Assembly: GCA_963717475.1 (NCBI GenBank)
Contig: OY970337.1
Location: forward strand, 806,001 to 870,000
Source of the DNA: AC-32 sp963717475
GTDB taxonomy: Bacteria > Actinomycetota > Thermoleophilia > Gaiellales > Gaiellaceae
Direction of reading: 5' to 3'
Length of the DNA stretch: 64,000 bases
Numbering within the stretch: the first letter of the stretch is position 1; each line of letters begins with the position of its first letter. Both the position numbers and the translations under genes were made by a program. A model generated the notes under the pieces. The model was not told the origin of the DNA and did not search any database. It saw only the letters and a list, made by a program, of their open reading frames with translations. Positions 17,031 through 25,225 of the stretch are shown in pieces.

Positions 17031-17267
17031 ATGGGAGGGAGAACAGACCGCACCGAGCCCTCGCTCCGGGTGATCGAGACCGTCCGCTGCCTCGGCTGCG
17101 GCGCCGTCTACTCGAGGCGGAGGGAGCGGAGCACGTCGATCGCAAATCCCGGGTGCCCGGAGTGCACGTACGTCGGCTGGGAGCCGGCCCGCTCGCTCGA
17201 GCCCCTCACGGCCGTGGCAGCGTCGCCGCGCTTCCGCTCCGTCGCGGGTCGCCTGCAGCGCCGCTAG
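17031..17267 (+). CDS. Small CxxC zinc-ribbon protein
   Basis: A 78-residue protein of unknown function with two Cys pairs, CLGCGAVYSRR and GCPECTYVGWE, spaced like a zinc ribbon. The remainder is basic. The ATG at 17031 lies in a short non-coding gap; an in-frame TTG at 17013 would add six residues. Its last 62 nt overlap, tail to tail, the end of the minus-strand gamma-glutamyltransferase gene. Nothing in the sequence points to a partner. Confidence 0.65.
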   Translation: MGGRTDRTEPSLRVIETVRCLGCGAVYSRRRERSTSIANPGCPECTYVGWEPARSLEPLTAVAASPRFRSVAGRLQRR

Positions 17268-18633
17268 CTCCGACGACGCTCACGCCTCCGAAGTAGTGGT
17301 GTTGCGCGGGCCACGCGCGCACCTCGAACCCCGCTGCCTCGAGAGCGGTCGGAACCTCCTCCGGGAAGCCGGGCTCGAGGTGGACGAGGCCGGAGGCCGG
17401 ATGGAGGCGCGGCCGCGAAACCGCCACCTGCGGCTCGAGCTTTTCGTCCAGGATTCCGGAGACAACCTGCAGCAGCGCTCCCCGTAGCCGCGTCCCTCCC
17501 GCGGCGCCCGCGGCCAGGACGACGCGACGGCCGTCGAGCGCGACGCTCGGCGCCATCATGCTCCCCATTCGCTCGCCGGGCGCGAGCGATCCGCGCAAGA
17601 GGTCGGTCTCGCCGAGCATGCTGTTCAGGTGCAGGTCGAGACCCGGCAGGAAATCGCCGGAGCCGAGCCCCAGGCTGGTCGTCAGCACGCACGCGTTCCC
17701 CTCCGCGTCGATGACGGAGAGATTGGTCGTGTGACCGTCGGGTGGACGGTCGTCGAGCACACGGGCCAGCGCGACAGCACGCTCTCCCTCGGAGAGCCCG
17801 CGCAGCGCGGGTAAGCGCTCCATCGTCTCGGGCACGTTCGAAAGCCCGCCGCGCGTCAGGAACCGGGTCCCTGCGTAGGCCACCTCAACGGGCTCCGACC
17901 AGAGCGCCTCGTACGAGCTCAAGTCCCGGCGCGTGACGAGCCCGCCGCGCTCCGCGACAAGCGTCAAGAGAGCCTCGCCGATCGTCCCCTCGTACGCAGA
18001 GCGAGGCCCCTCGTCCGCGAGCAACTCGAGCGCCAGTACGAGACCGGGCTGCTCGAGACGCGCGCCGGCGGGGAGGAGCCGGCCGCCGGGCGAGTAGATG
18101 CGCTCGCCCTCGCGCATCGTCATCACCGGCGCGAGCATCGCGAGACAGGCCGCATGAGCCGGCGGAAACTCGACGCCGGTGCGCGCGAGGCCAAGTGCGG
18201 GCTCCACGAGGCGCGCCCACGGTAGGCGTCCATACTCGCCGTGGAGGCTTGCGAGGCCCGCGGGGATGCCGGGCACGGCGCACGTCGCGGCGCCGATCGT
18301 GTAATGAACGAGCTCGGCTCCGAAGGGAATCTCGAGCTCGACCGGCTCGGTGGGCCGCGCCGAGGCGTCGAGACCTGGCACGGAGACGAAGCAATCGAGA
18401 TTGCGGGCACGGGCCGACGCAGCGTCGAAGTAGATCGCGTGGCCGCCACCGAGGAGACCCGTCATGACCGTCTCCGCGACGCACGATGCGAGGCAGGCCG
18501 CCACCGCCGCGTCCGCGGCCGACCCGCCGGCGGCGAGCACTTCGATTCCGGCCTCCACCGTTGCTGGATGGCCTGCTGCGACCGCGGCGTCCACCGTGGA
18601 GGAATCGTGACGCTTTCGGCACGCTTCCGTCAC
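17206..18633 (-). CDS. Gamma-glutamyltransferase-family protein
   Basis: A 475-residue Ntn-hydrolase of the gamma-glutamyltranspeptidase family, which cleaves glutathione or gamma-glutamyl compounds after autoprocessing. The N-terminal ATVEAGIEVLAAGGSAADAA motif and the processing site HTTNLSVIDAEGN are clear, with Thr as the predicted nucleophile. There is no signal peptide, unlike the periplasmic E. coli enzyme, so it is probably cytoplasmic. The start is uncertain: GTG at 18633 is used, and GTG at 18594 would also keep the domain. It overlaps the zinc-ribbon gene at the 3' end. Confidence 0.85.
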   Translation of the reverse strand: MTEACRKRHDSSTVDAAVAAGHPATVEAGIEVLAAGGSAADAAVAACLASCVAETVMTGLLGGGHAIYFDAASARARNLDCFVSVPGLDASARPTEPVELEIPFGAELVHYTIGAATCAVPGIPAGLASLHGEYGRLPWARLVEPALGLARTGVEFPPAHAACLAMLAPVMTMREGERIYSPGGRLLPAGARLEQPGLVLALELLADEGPRSAYEGTIGEALLTLVAERGGLVTRRDLSSYEALWSEPVEVAYAGTRFLTRGGLSNVPETMERLPALRGLSEGERAVALARVLDDRPPDGHTTNLSVIDAEGNACVLTTSLGLGSGDFLPGLDLHLNSMLGETDLLRGSLAPGERMGSMMAPSVALDGRRVVLAAGAAGGTRLRGALLQVVSGILDEKLEPQVAVSRPRLHPASGLVHLEPGFPEEVPTALEAAGFEVRAWPAQHHYFGGVSVVGASGAAGDPRRSGSAATLPRP

Positions 18634-18751
18634 CCACGCGTGCGGATTTCCGCGTTACGCTCGCAGTGGGGAGGAGGTTGGTGGCCTCCGGACCCGAACC
18701 GGCGCCTGGGCCCGAGCCGAAGCGAAACGCGCAAGTTGCTACCCTGTGGCA

Positions 18752-18809
18752 GACCGCAGTCTCGGCCGTTCGCGAGCGCTTCCTCGCGGCGCGCTTGGAC
18801 TGCGGAGTC
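18752..18809 (+). promoter_or_regulatory. rpsO leader stem-loop
   Basis: CCGCAGTC (18754-18761) pairs perfectly with GACTGCGG (18798-18805). Inside it CGCGAG (18771-18776) pairs with CTCGCG (18783-18788) around a 6-nt loop. A further GA/TC pair with a bulge closes the base. This two-stem structure ends 22 nt before the rpsO start, just ahead of the AAGGAGG ribosome site. Ribosomal protein S15 represses its own mRNA through leader structures in several phyla, so this is a candidate S15-binding element. Confidence 0.5.
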
Positions 18810-18827
18810 ACGTTACAAGGAGGCGAG

Positions 18828-19097
18828 TTGACCCTCACCAAGGAAGCGAAACAGGAGATTTTCGACAAGCACGGCCGCAACCAGGCCGACACGGGCTCGG
18901 CTCAGGTTCAGATCGCGCTCCTCACGGCGCGCGTGAACGAGCTCACCGAGCACCTCCGCAGCCACCCGAAGGACCACTACTCCCGGCGCGGGCTGCTCAA
19001 GCTCGTCGGCCGCCGGCGGCGGCTCCTGCAGTACCTGCAGAAGCGCGACCTCGAGGGGTATCGCGCCCTCATCCAGGAGCTCGGCCTCAGGAGGTAG
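18828..19097 (+). CDS. rpsO: 30S ribosomal protein S15
   Basis: An 89-residue S15, the primary 16S rRNA-binding protein of the platform. It carries the family sequence DTGSAQVQIALLTARVNELT, LRSHPKDHYSRRGLLKLVG and RRRRLLQYL. The start is TTG 18828, with AAGGAGG 4 nt upstream. Standard length. pnp follows, as in most bacteria, after a 125-nt structured gap. Confidence 0.97.
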   Translation: MTLTKEAKQEIFDKHGRNQADTGSAQVQIALLTARVNELTEHLRSHPKDHYSRRGLLKLVGRRRRLLQYLQKRDLEGYRALIQELGLRR

Positions 19098-19134
19098 GAC
19101 CGGCCCCACCAGCTCGAACACCAACCCGCGGAGG

Positions 19135-19221
19135 GTGGAAGTTTGAGCGAGCCCCAGGCGCCCGGCACGCGCCACGGAGCTGACTCAAACCTCCACTCTC
19201 CTCAAGAAGTGGAGGATTTGA
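19135..19221 (+). promoter_or_regulatory. pnp leader: three-element RNA switch covering the ribosome binding site
   Basis: Element 1 (19135-19147, GTGGAAGTTTGAG) pairs with element 2 (19184-19196, CTCAAACCTCCAC) with 12 of 13 pairs. Element 2 can instead pair with element 3 (19208-19221, AGTGGAGGATTTGA) with 13 pairs, one bulged A and a 10-nt loop. Element 3 contains the GGAGG ribosome site of pnp. The 1:2 fold frees the site; the 2:3 fold hides it. The two folds are mutually exclusive. PNPase autoregulates through a leader duplex in E. coli, so autocontrol is a reasonable inference. Confidence 0.65.
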
Positions 19222-19222
19222 C

Positions 19223-21721
19223 ATGGCAGTAACCACCGAGCCCCGGATCGCGTCGGTCTCAGTGACCATCGGCGACCAGGAGCTGACCTTCGAGAGCGGC
19301 AAGCTCGCCAAGCAGGCGGACGGCTCCGTTCTCGTGCGCGCGGGCGAGACGATGGTGCTCGCGACCGCGCAGGGCAAGATGGAGGCGCGCGAAGGCGCGG
19401 ACTTCTTCCCGCTCACCGTCGACGTCGAAGAGCGGATGTACGCGGCCGGCAAGATTCCCGGCGGCTTCTTCAAGCGCGAAGGTCGCCCCACCGAGCGGGC
19501 GATCCTGACCGCGCGGATGATCGACCGCCCGATCCGGCCGCTCTGGCCGAAGGGCTACCGCAACGAGGTGCACGTGGTCTGCACGACGCTGTCGGCCGAC
19601 CTCGTCACCGCGCACGACATCCTTTGCATCAACGGCGCGTCGGCCGCGCTGATGGTCTCGCCGCTGCCCTTCCTCGGGCCGGTCGGCGCCGTCCGGATCG
19701 GCCGCCTCGACGGCCAGTTCGTCGTCAACCCGACGCTCGCCGAGATCGAGAGCGAGGAGAGCACGCTCGACCTGATCGTCGTCGGCACGAAGGACGCGCT
19801 GACGATGGTCGAGGCAGGTGCCGAGGAGATCCCGGAGGAGACGATCCTCGAGGCCTTCGAGCTCGCGCACGGCGAGATCACGAAGATCTGCGAGGCGCAG
19901 GAGGACCTGCGGCGCCAGGTCGGCAAGGAGAAGTGGCTCGACGCCGAGCTGACCGAGGAGCTCGACCGCGAGCACGGCTCGCGGTTCTCGGAGCGCATCG
20001 CCTCCGACGGCCTACGCGAGGGGACCTCGGTCGTCGAGGAGCTCGTCTCCGAGCTCTGCCAGCCGCTCTCCATGGAATCCACGGAGGACGACATCCGCCG
20101 CGAGATCCAGATCCGCGCCAGCCTCGCGCTGATCCTCGAGCGCAGGCGCCTCGAGTCGGTCGTGGCCGCGGTTCGCGAGCAGTTCGAGGACGACCTCCGC
20201 GCCCTGACGGATGCGGAGCAGGACTCGAAGGAGCTCAAGTCGGCCAAGCGGAGCCTGCTCTTCGACCGGATCGAGGAGGAGATCCAGCTCCCGTTCCCGG
20301 TCGGGCCGACCCCGGCCGACGCGGACACGCCGCCGGTCAAGGACTCGATGACGCGCCAGCAGGTCAAGCGCGCGGCCGAGGCGATCTACAAGGAGCTCGT
20401 CCGCCGCAAGATCGCCGTCGAGAAGCGCCGCCCGGACGGGCGCGGCACGGAGGAGATCCGGCCTGTCACCTGCGAGGTCGGTGTCACCCCGCGCACGCAC
20501 GGCTCTGCGCTCTTCACGCGCGGCCAGACGCAGATCATGACGCTGCTCACCCTCGGCACCGCCAAGGAGGGCCAGCGGATCGACGATCTCTCCCTCGAGG
20601 AGGAGCGCCGCTACATGCACCACTACAACTTCCCGCCCTACTCGGTCGGGGAGACGGGCTTCATGCGCGGTCCGAAGCGGCGCGACATCGGCCACGGCGC
20701 GCTCGCTCAGCGGGCGCTCGAGCCGATGATCCCCGGGATCGACGAGTTCCCGTACACGATCCGCCTCGTCTCGGAGACGCTCGAGTCGAACGGGTCGTCG
20801 TCGATGGGCTCGGTCTGCGGCTCGACGCTCGCGCTCCAGGACGCCGGCGTGCCGATCAAGGCGCCGGTCGGAGGCATCGCGATGGGCCTCGTCAAGGAGG
20901 GCGACGACTACGTGATCCTGACCGACATCCAGGGCGCCGAGGACCACCTCGGCGATATGGACTTCAAGGTCGCCGGGTCGCGGCAGGGCATCACCGCCCT
21001 CCAGATGGACATCAAGATCACCGGCGTCACGCAGGAGATCATGCGGAACGCGCTCGAGCAGGCGAAGCGGGCGCGCGAGTTCATCCTCGACAAGATGGCC
21101 GAGGTCATGCCGGAGAGCCGCACCCAGCTGGCCGACCACGCACCGCGCATCTCGACGGTCAAGATCGACCCCGAGAAGATCGGGATGGTCATCGGCAAGG
21201 GCGGCGAGACGATCCGCGCGCTCGAGTCCGAGAACGACGTCCAGATCGACATCGAGGAGGACGGCACGATCCTGATCTACGCGACCGAGGGCACGAAGGC
21301 AAACGCCGCGATCGCCGCGGTCGAGTCGATCACGAAGGAGCCGGAGGTGGGGGACACCTACACCGGCAAGGTCGTCAAGACCACGGAGTTCGGCGCCTTC
21401 GTCGAGCTGAAGAAGGGCACCGACGGACTGCTGCATGTGTCCAACGTCGGCCCGGGCCGCGTCGCCCACATCGAGGACGTGATCGGTCGCGGCGACGTGC
21501 TGGACGTCATCGTGCAGGAGGTCGACAAGGATCGGGGCCGCATCGGCCTGAAGCTCGTCGCCAAGCACGAGAACGGCAACCTCGTCCAGCCCGAGGAACT
21601 GATCGAGCGGGCGAAGGACGCGCCTCCGCGCGAGCGCGAGGAGCGCCCGCCGCGCCGCGACGGCGATCGTGGCCGCGGCGGCCGCGGCGGCGGCCGTGGT
21701 CGAGGCCCGCGCCGAGACTGA
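19223..21721 (+). CDS. pnp: Polynucleotide phosphorylase with enlarged helical domain and RG-rich tail
   Basis: An 832-residue PNPase, the phosphorolytic 3'-5' exoribonuclease of the RNA degradosome. The order is first RNase PH core (residues 1 to about 200), helical domain (about 210-390), second RNase PH core (from RPDGRGTEEIRP at about 404, with TRGQTQ), KH domain (GMVIGKGGETI, about 653) and S1 domain (from about 709). The C terminus (about 810-832) is an Arg/Gly tail likely to bind RNA. It is over 100 residues longer than E. coli PNPase (711), mostly from the central helical insertion. Confidence 0.97.
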   Translation: MAVTTEPRIASVSVTIGDQELTFESGKLAKQADGSVLVRAGETMVLATAQGKMEAREGADFFPLTVDVEERMYAAGKIPGGFFKREGRPTERAILTARMIDRPIRPLWPKGYRNEVHVVCTTLSADLVTAHDILCINGASAALMVSPLPFLGPVGAVRIGRLDGQFVVNPTLAEIESEESTLDLIVVGTKDALTMVEAGAEEIPEETILEAFELAHGEITKICEAQEDLRRQVGKEKWLDAELTEELDREHGSRFSERIASDGLREGTSVVEELVSELCQPLSMESTEDDIRREIQIRASLALILERRRLESVVAAVREQFEDDLRALTDAEQDSKELKSAKRSLLFDRIEEEIQLPFPVGPTPADADTPPVKDSMTRQQVKRAAEAIYKELVRRKIAVEKRRPDGRGTEEIRPVTCEVGVTPRTHGSALFTRGQTQIMTLLTLGTAKEGQRIDDLSLEEERRYMHHYNFPPYSVGETGFMRGPKRRDIGHGALAQRALEPMIPGIDEFPYTIRLVSETLESNGSSSMGSVCGSTLALQDAGVPIKAPVGGIAMGLVKEGDDYVILTDIQGAEDHLGDMDFKVAGSRQGITALQMDIKITGVTQEIMRNALEQAKRAREFILDKMAEVMPESRTQLADHAPRISTVKIDPEKIGMVIGKGGETIRALESENDVQIDIEEDGTILIYATEGTKANAAIAAVESITKEPEVGDTYTGKVVKTTEFGAFVELKKGTDGLLHVSNVGPGRVAHIEDVIGRGDVLDVIVQEVDKDRGRIGLKLVAKHENGNLVQPEELIERAKDAPPREREERPPRRDGDRGRGGRGGGRGRGPRRD

Positions 21722-22223
21722 GCCCGTTGGGCCTGCATCCGCGCTGGTCGATGCGCGGGTGCAGGCTCTCCTGATCGGCGCGGTGCGGCTGGCGATCGCC
21801 GTCGCGGCGCTGGCTCTCGCACGGGTGCGCGGGCTCGAGCCCGGGCCGACCGCGGGGCTGTTCGCGCTCGGCTGCGGGCTGCTCCTGGTCACGCTCCCGG
21901 CCAGCGTCACCCGCCGGCGGGGCCGGCGCCGTCTCGCCGAGGCGCAGCCGCTTCCGCCTGGAGCGGCGCCGCTGCCGCAGCGCCGGGCTCTCGCGCTCGC
22001 GATGTACCCGAGCACGATCGGCCTCTCGGCCGTCACGGCGGTCGCACTCGTCCTCAGCCCGGCGCTTGCCGCGGTGCTCGCCGGGATCCTCGCCGGCATC
22101 GGCCTCGCGGCCCTCTACTCGGCAGGCCAGCTGGCGCTGTGGGAACGGGAGCTCGGCGGCCGGCTGCTGGTCGAGCGCGGCCACGACGGACGCGTATTTC
22201 TCGCACCGCGGGCACACGCATGA
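21696..22223 (+). CDS. Small membrane protein of unknown function
   Basis: A protein of about 175 residues with four hydrophobic segments (starting ALLIGAVRLAIAVAALALA, then a Gly/Leu-rich one and two Ala/Val-rich ones). A short soluble end, ERELGGRLLVERGHDGRVF, follows. It overlaps the 3' end of pnp; GTG 21696 is one of several possible starts (21669 to about 21758), so the first residues are uncertain. The stop overlaps dsbB, suggesting it is part of that redox operon. I do not recognise a family. Confidence 0.6.
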   Translation: MVEARAETEPVGPASALVDARVQALLIGAVRLAIAVAALALARVRGLEPGPTAGLFALGCGLLLVTLPASVTRRRGRRRLAEAQPLPPGAAPLPQRRALALAMYPSTIGLSAVTAVALVLSPALAAVLAGILAGIGLAALYSAGQLALWERELGGRLLVERGHDGRVFLAPRAHA

Positions 22224-22786
22224 CGCACGACGCGATCGTCGTCTTCTCGGCGCTCGGCGTCGCGGGCCAGGTGCTCGCGGTGTTGCTGCTGATACCGGGC
22301 CTGATGTGGCTCTTCGGCCTCCGCGCCGGCGCCGACCTGCTCCGCTGGACACTGGAGGGCTACGAGCTCTGGCTGGTGTTCGTCGTCTCGTCGATCGCGA
22401 CGGCCGGCAGCCTCTTCTTCTCCGAGATCGCGCATTTCGTGCCGTGCGAGCTCTGCTGGTACCAGCGAATCTGCATGTACCCGCTGACGATCGTCTCGCT
22501 GCTCGCCGCGCTCGCCAACGACCGCCAGGTGGCCCGCTACCTGCTGCCGCTCCCGCTGGTCGGCGCAGGTGTCTCCGTCTACCACCTGCTCGTCGAGAAC
22601 GGCGTCGTCGGCCAGTCGAGCGCGTGCCTGATCTCCGCGCCCGGCGGTTGCGCGACGAAGTGGATCGAAGAGTTCGGCTACGTGACCATCCCGGTGCTCG
22701 CCCTGACCGGGTTCACGCTCTGCTTCGAGTTCCTGCTGCTCGGCGCATTGCCGCCTGTGAGAGCGGCTACCGTGGAGGAGCCATGA
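22220..22786 (+). CDS. DsbB-like disulfide bond formation membrane protein
   Basis: A 188-residue integral membrane protein with about five hydrophobic segments. It has the DsbB redox motif CELCWYQR (quinone-proximal CxxC) and a second Cys pair in CLISAPGGC in the extracytoplasmic loop. DsbB passes electrons from DsbA to quinones. The start ATG at 22220 overlaps the previous stop by 4 nt, and the stop overlaps the DsbA-like gene by 4 nt, so the three are translationally coupled. Confidence 0.9.
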   Translation: MTHDAIVVFSALGVAGQVLAVLLLIPGLMWLFGLRAGADLLRWTLEGYELWLVFVVSSIATAGSLFFSEIAHFVPCELCWYQRICMYPLTIVSLLAALANDRQVARYLLPLPLVGAGVSVYHLLVENGVVGQSSACLISAPGGCATKWIEEFGYVTIPVLALTGFTLCFEFLLLGALPPVRAATVEEP

Positions 22787-23562
22787 CGAGCGGCAAGAAG
22801 GCCCGGCAGCAGCGGCGCACGCCTCCGCCGCCGGTCCGCAGCACCGGTGCGCGCCGAGCGTCGCCCAAGGTGCTCCTGATCGCGGCCGCCGTGATCCTCC
22901 TCGTCGGCGCCGCGGCTGCGGCCGGCATTGCCCTCACGCGCGGGTCGTCGTCCTCCTCGCCGTCGAGCACGACGGCCCTTCCCGACTCGACGGCGGTGCT
23001 GGCCGAGTTCCGCGGGATTCCGCAACAGGGAACGACTCTCGGCTCTCCGAAGGCGCCTGTCCAGCTGATCGAGTACATCGACCTGCAGTGCCCCATTTGC
23101 AGGGACTTCGAGACCAACGTAATGCCGACGATCGTCCAGAAGTATGTGCGCAACGGCAAGGTCCAGGTCGTCGCCCGCCCTATCGCCTTCATCGGCGCCG
23201 AGTCCGTCAGCGGCCGGCTCGCAGCGCTTGCCGCGGCCAAGCAGAACCACTTCTTCGACTTCAGCCAGCTCGTCTACGCGAACCAGGGCCCCGAGAACAC
23301 CGGGTGGCTCAACGACGAGTTCATCTCGTCCGCCTACGCGAGCATTCCGGGTCTGAACTCCCAGGCAGCGGATGACGCTCGCGTCTCGTCGACCGTGTCG
23401 AGCGACGCGCAGACGTTCGACAGCCAGGCGAAAGCCGACAAGGTCGCCGGCACGCCCAGCATCTACGTTGGCAAACGCGGCGGGCCGTACGCGTTCGTCG
23501 GGCCGGGATCACCGAGCACCCAGGTGCTCGAGGACGCGATCAAGAACGCGCTCGGTCAGTAA
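22783..23562 (+). CDS. DsbA-like membrane-anchored thiol oxidoreductase
   Basis: A 259-residue protein with a basic cytoplasmic N terminus (about 28 residues), one membrane anchor (about 29-50), a Ser-rich linker and a thioredoxin-fold DsbA domain with the active site CPIC in LQCPICRDFE and the cis-Pro in AGTPSIYV. It is expected to introduce disulfides outside the membrane, reoxidised by the adjoining DsbB. The last 7 nt overlap the convergent metallopeptidase gene. Confidence 0.9.
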   Translation: MTSGKKARQQRRTPPPPVRSTGARRASPKVLLIAAAVILLVGAAAAAGIALTRGSSSSSPSSTTALPDSTAVLAEFRGIPQQGTTLGSPKAPVQLIEYIDLQCPICRDFETNVMPTIVQKYVRNGKVQVVARPIAFIGAESVSGRLAALAAAKQNHFFDFSQLVYANQGPENTGWLNDEFISSAYASIPGLNSQAADDARVSSTVSSDAQTFDSQAKADKVAGTPSIYVGKRGGPYAFVGPGSPSTQVLEDAIKNALGQ

Positions 23563-23900
23563 CGGTCGAGCTCGATCAGTCGCTCGTCGCTGATCCCGAA
23601 GTGATGCGCGATCTCGTGCAGTACGACGCGGCGGATCTCGCGGCGCAGCGTCTCATGGTCTTGACCGTAGTGCCGCACGAGGGGGCCGCTGTAGATCGTG
23701 ATCTTGTCGGGCAGCGCACCCGAGTAGCCGCTCGTGCGGAGCGTCAGCGGCACGCCCTGGTAGAGCCCGAGCAGCGGCTGGCCCGGCGGCGGCTCGTCCT
23801 CGACGACGATCTCGACGTTGGACATCGCGTCGCCCAGCTCGGGCGGCACGCTTTCGAGGGCCGCGGCGACCTGCTCATCGAACTCTTCCGGCTCCACCAA
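23556..23900 (-). CDS. Minimal zincin-like metallopeptidase
   Basis: A 114-residue protein of the small metallopeptidase (zincin_1) family. It has one zinc site HEIAHHFG (HExxH plus third His) at about residues 96-103 and the usual PDKITIYSGPLVRHYG strand. These single-domain proteins are among the smallest zincins and their substrates are unknown. It is convergent with the DsbA-like gene and divergent from the M16 peptidase gene. Confidence 0.82.
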   Translation of the reverse strand: MVEPEEFDEQVAAALESVPPELGDAMSNVEIVVEDEPPPGQPLLGLYQGVPLTLRTSGYSGALPDKITIYSGPLVRHYGQDHETLRREIRRVVLHEIAHHFGISDERLIELDRY

Positions 23901-23923
23901 CAGAGCCTAGCTAGCACCCCGAG

Positions 23924-23929
23924 TACGAT
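23924..23929 (+). promoter_or_regulatory. Leaderless-type -10 box before the M16 peptidase gene
   Basis: TACGAT ends 6 nt before the GTG start, in a 35-nt gap between divergent genes. No Shine-Dalgarno sequence is present, so transcript and reading frame should start together. Confidence 0.5.
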
Positions 23930-23935
23930 CCCGTC

Positions 23936-25225
23936 GTGCAGCGGTACGTCCTGACCGAGCTCGACTCCGGCGAGCGTGTCATCTCCGAGCGGCTCGCACA
24001 CGTGCGTTCGGTCGCGATCGGCTTCTGGATCGGGACGGGCTCGCGCGACGAAACCGACGCGAAGGCGGGCGTCTCGCACTTCCTCGAGCACCTGCTCTTC
24101 AAGGGCACGGCGTCCTACACCGCGCAGGAGATCGCCGAGACGTTCGACACCCTCGGCGGCGAGCTGAACGCGGCCACCTCGCGCGAGCACACGGTGGTCT
24201 ACGCGCGCGTGCCGGACGAGCGGCTCGAGACGGCGCTCGACGTCATGGGCGAGATGGTCTTCGCGCCGACCTTCGCGGAGCTGGACGCGGAGCGCGAAGT
24301 CGTGCTCGAAGAGATCGCGATGTACGAGGACCAGCCCCAGGAGCTCGTGCACGACCTCATCTCCGAGGCGACCTTCGGCACGCACCCGCTCGGTCGGCCG
24401 GTGATCGGGCGCGCGGAAGTGATCTCGTCGGTGACGCGCCGGACGATCGGAGCCTTCCATCGGTCGATGTACGTCCCCGGCAACGTCGTGGTGTCGGCCG
24501 CTGGAAATCTCAAGCACGAGGACCTGCAGCGCCTGCTGCTGAAGGCGCAGAGGAAGGCCGTCGAGCCCGTGCGCAAGGGCCCTCACGTGCGTCCGCTGCT
24601 CGTGAAGGCGCCCTCGCCGAGCCTCCGCTTCCAGCGCAAGGACACCGAGCAGTACCACGTCTGCATCGCCGCGCCCGGGATCGCGCGCTCGGACAAGCGC
24701 CGCTTCGCCGCGTCGCTCCTGGACGGGATCCTCGGCGGCTCGGCGTCGTCGCGGCTCTTCCAGGAGATCCGCGAGAAGCGGGGCATGGCCTACGCGGTCT
24801 ACAGCTTCGCGTCGCAATACACCGACACGGGCCAGGTCGGCATCTACATCGGGACGCGCGAGGACAACCTCGGCCCCTGCCTCGAGATTGCGAGCGAGCA
24901 GATCGGGGAGATCGCCGACGGCAAGCTCCGCCCCGAGGAGCTGCAGCGGTCGAAGGAGAACCTGAAGGGCCGGATCATGCTCTCGATGGAATCGACGTCG
25001 AACCGGATGAGCCGCCTCGGCAAGTCGGTGATCACCGACACCGAGCTGCTCTCGATCGAGCGGATCATGGCCGAGATCGACGCGGTCGAGCCCGACGCGC
25101 TCGCGGAGCTGGCGGGGATCCTGCTCGCACCGGAGAAGCTTTCCGCCGCAGGGATCGGGCCTTCCGAGGATCGCTTCCTGGCCGCGGTCGAGCGCGTCAA
25201 CCCGGGGCTCGCGCGAGCGGCGTGA
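23936..25225 (+). CDS. M16-family zinc peptidase (processing-peptidase-like)
   Basis: A 429-residue peptidase with the inverted zinc motif HFLEHLLFKGT (HxxEH, about residues 46-50) and the downstream Glu in EREVVLEEI, typical of the mitochondrial processing peptidase/YmxG branch of M16. The C-terminal half has the GGSASSRLFQEIREKRGMAY segment. Its gene is read from a leaderless-type promoter and overlaps dapB by 4 nt (GTGA). In many bacteria a YmxG-like gene lies in the pnp-dap area, which matches this position. Confidence 0.93.
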   Translation: MQRYVLTELDSGERVISERLAHVRSVAIGFWIGTGSRDETDAKAGVSHFLEHLLFKGTASYTAQEIAETFDTLGGELNAATSREHTVVYARVPDERLETALDVMGEMVFAPTFAELDAEREVVLEEIAMYEDQPQELVHDLISEATFGTHPLGRPVIGRAEVISSVTRRTIGAFHRSMYVPGNVVVSAAGNLKHEDLQRLLLKAQRKAVEPVRKGPHVRPLLVKAPSPSLRFQRKDTEQYHVCIAAPGIARSDKRRFAASLLDGILGGSASSRLFQEIREKRGMAYAVYSFASQYTDTGQVGIYIGTREDNLGPCLEIASEQIGEIADGKLRPEELQRSKENLKGRIMLSMESTSNRMSRLGKSVITDTELLSIERIMAEIDAVEPDALAELAGILLAPEKLSAAGIGPSEDRFLAAVERVNPGLARAA

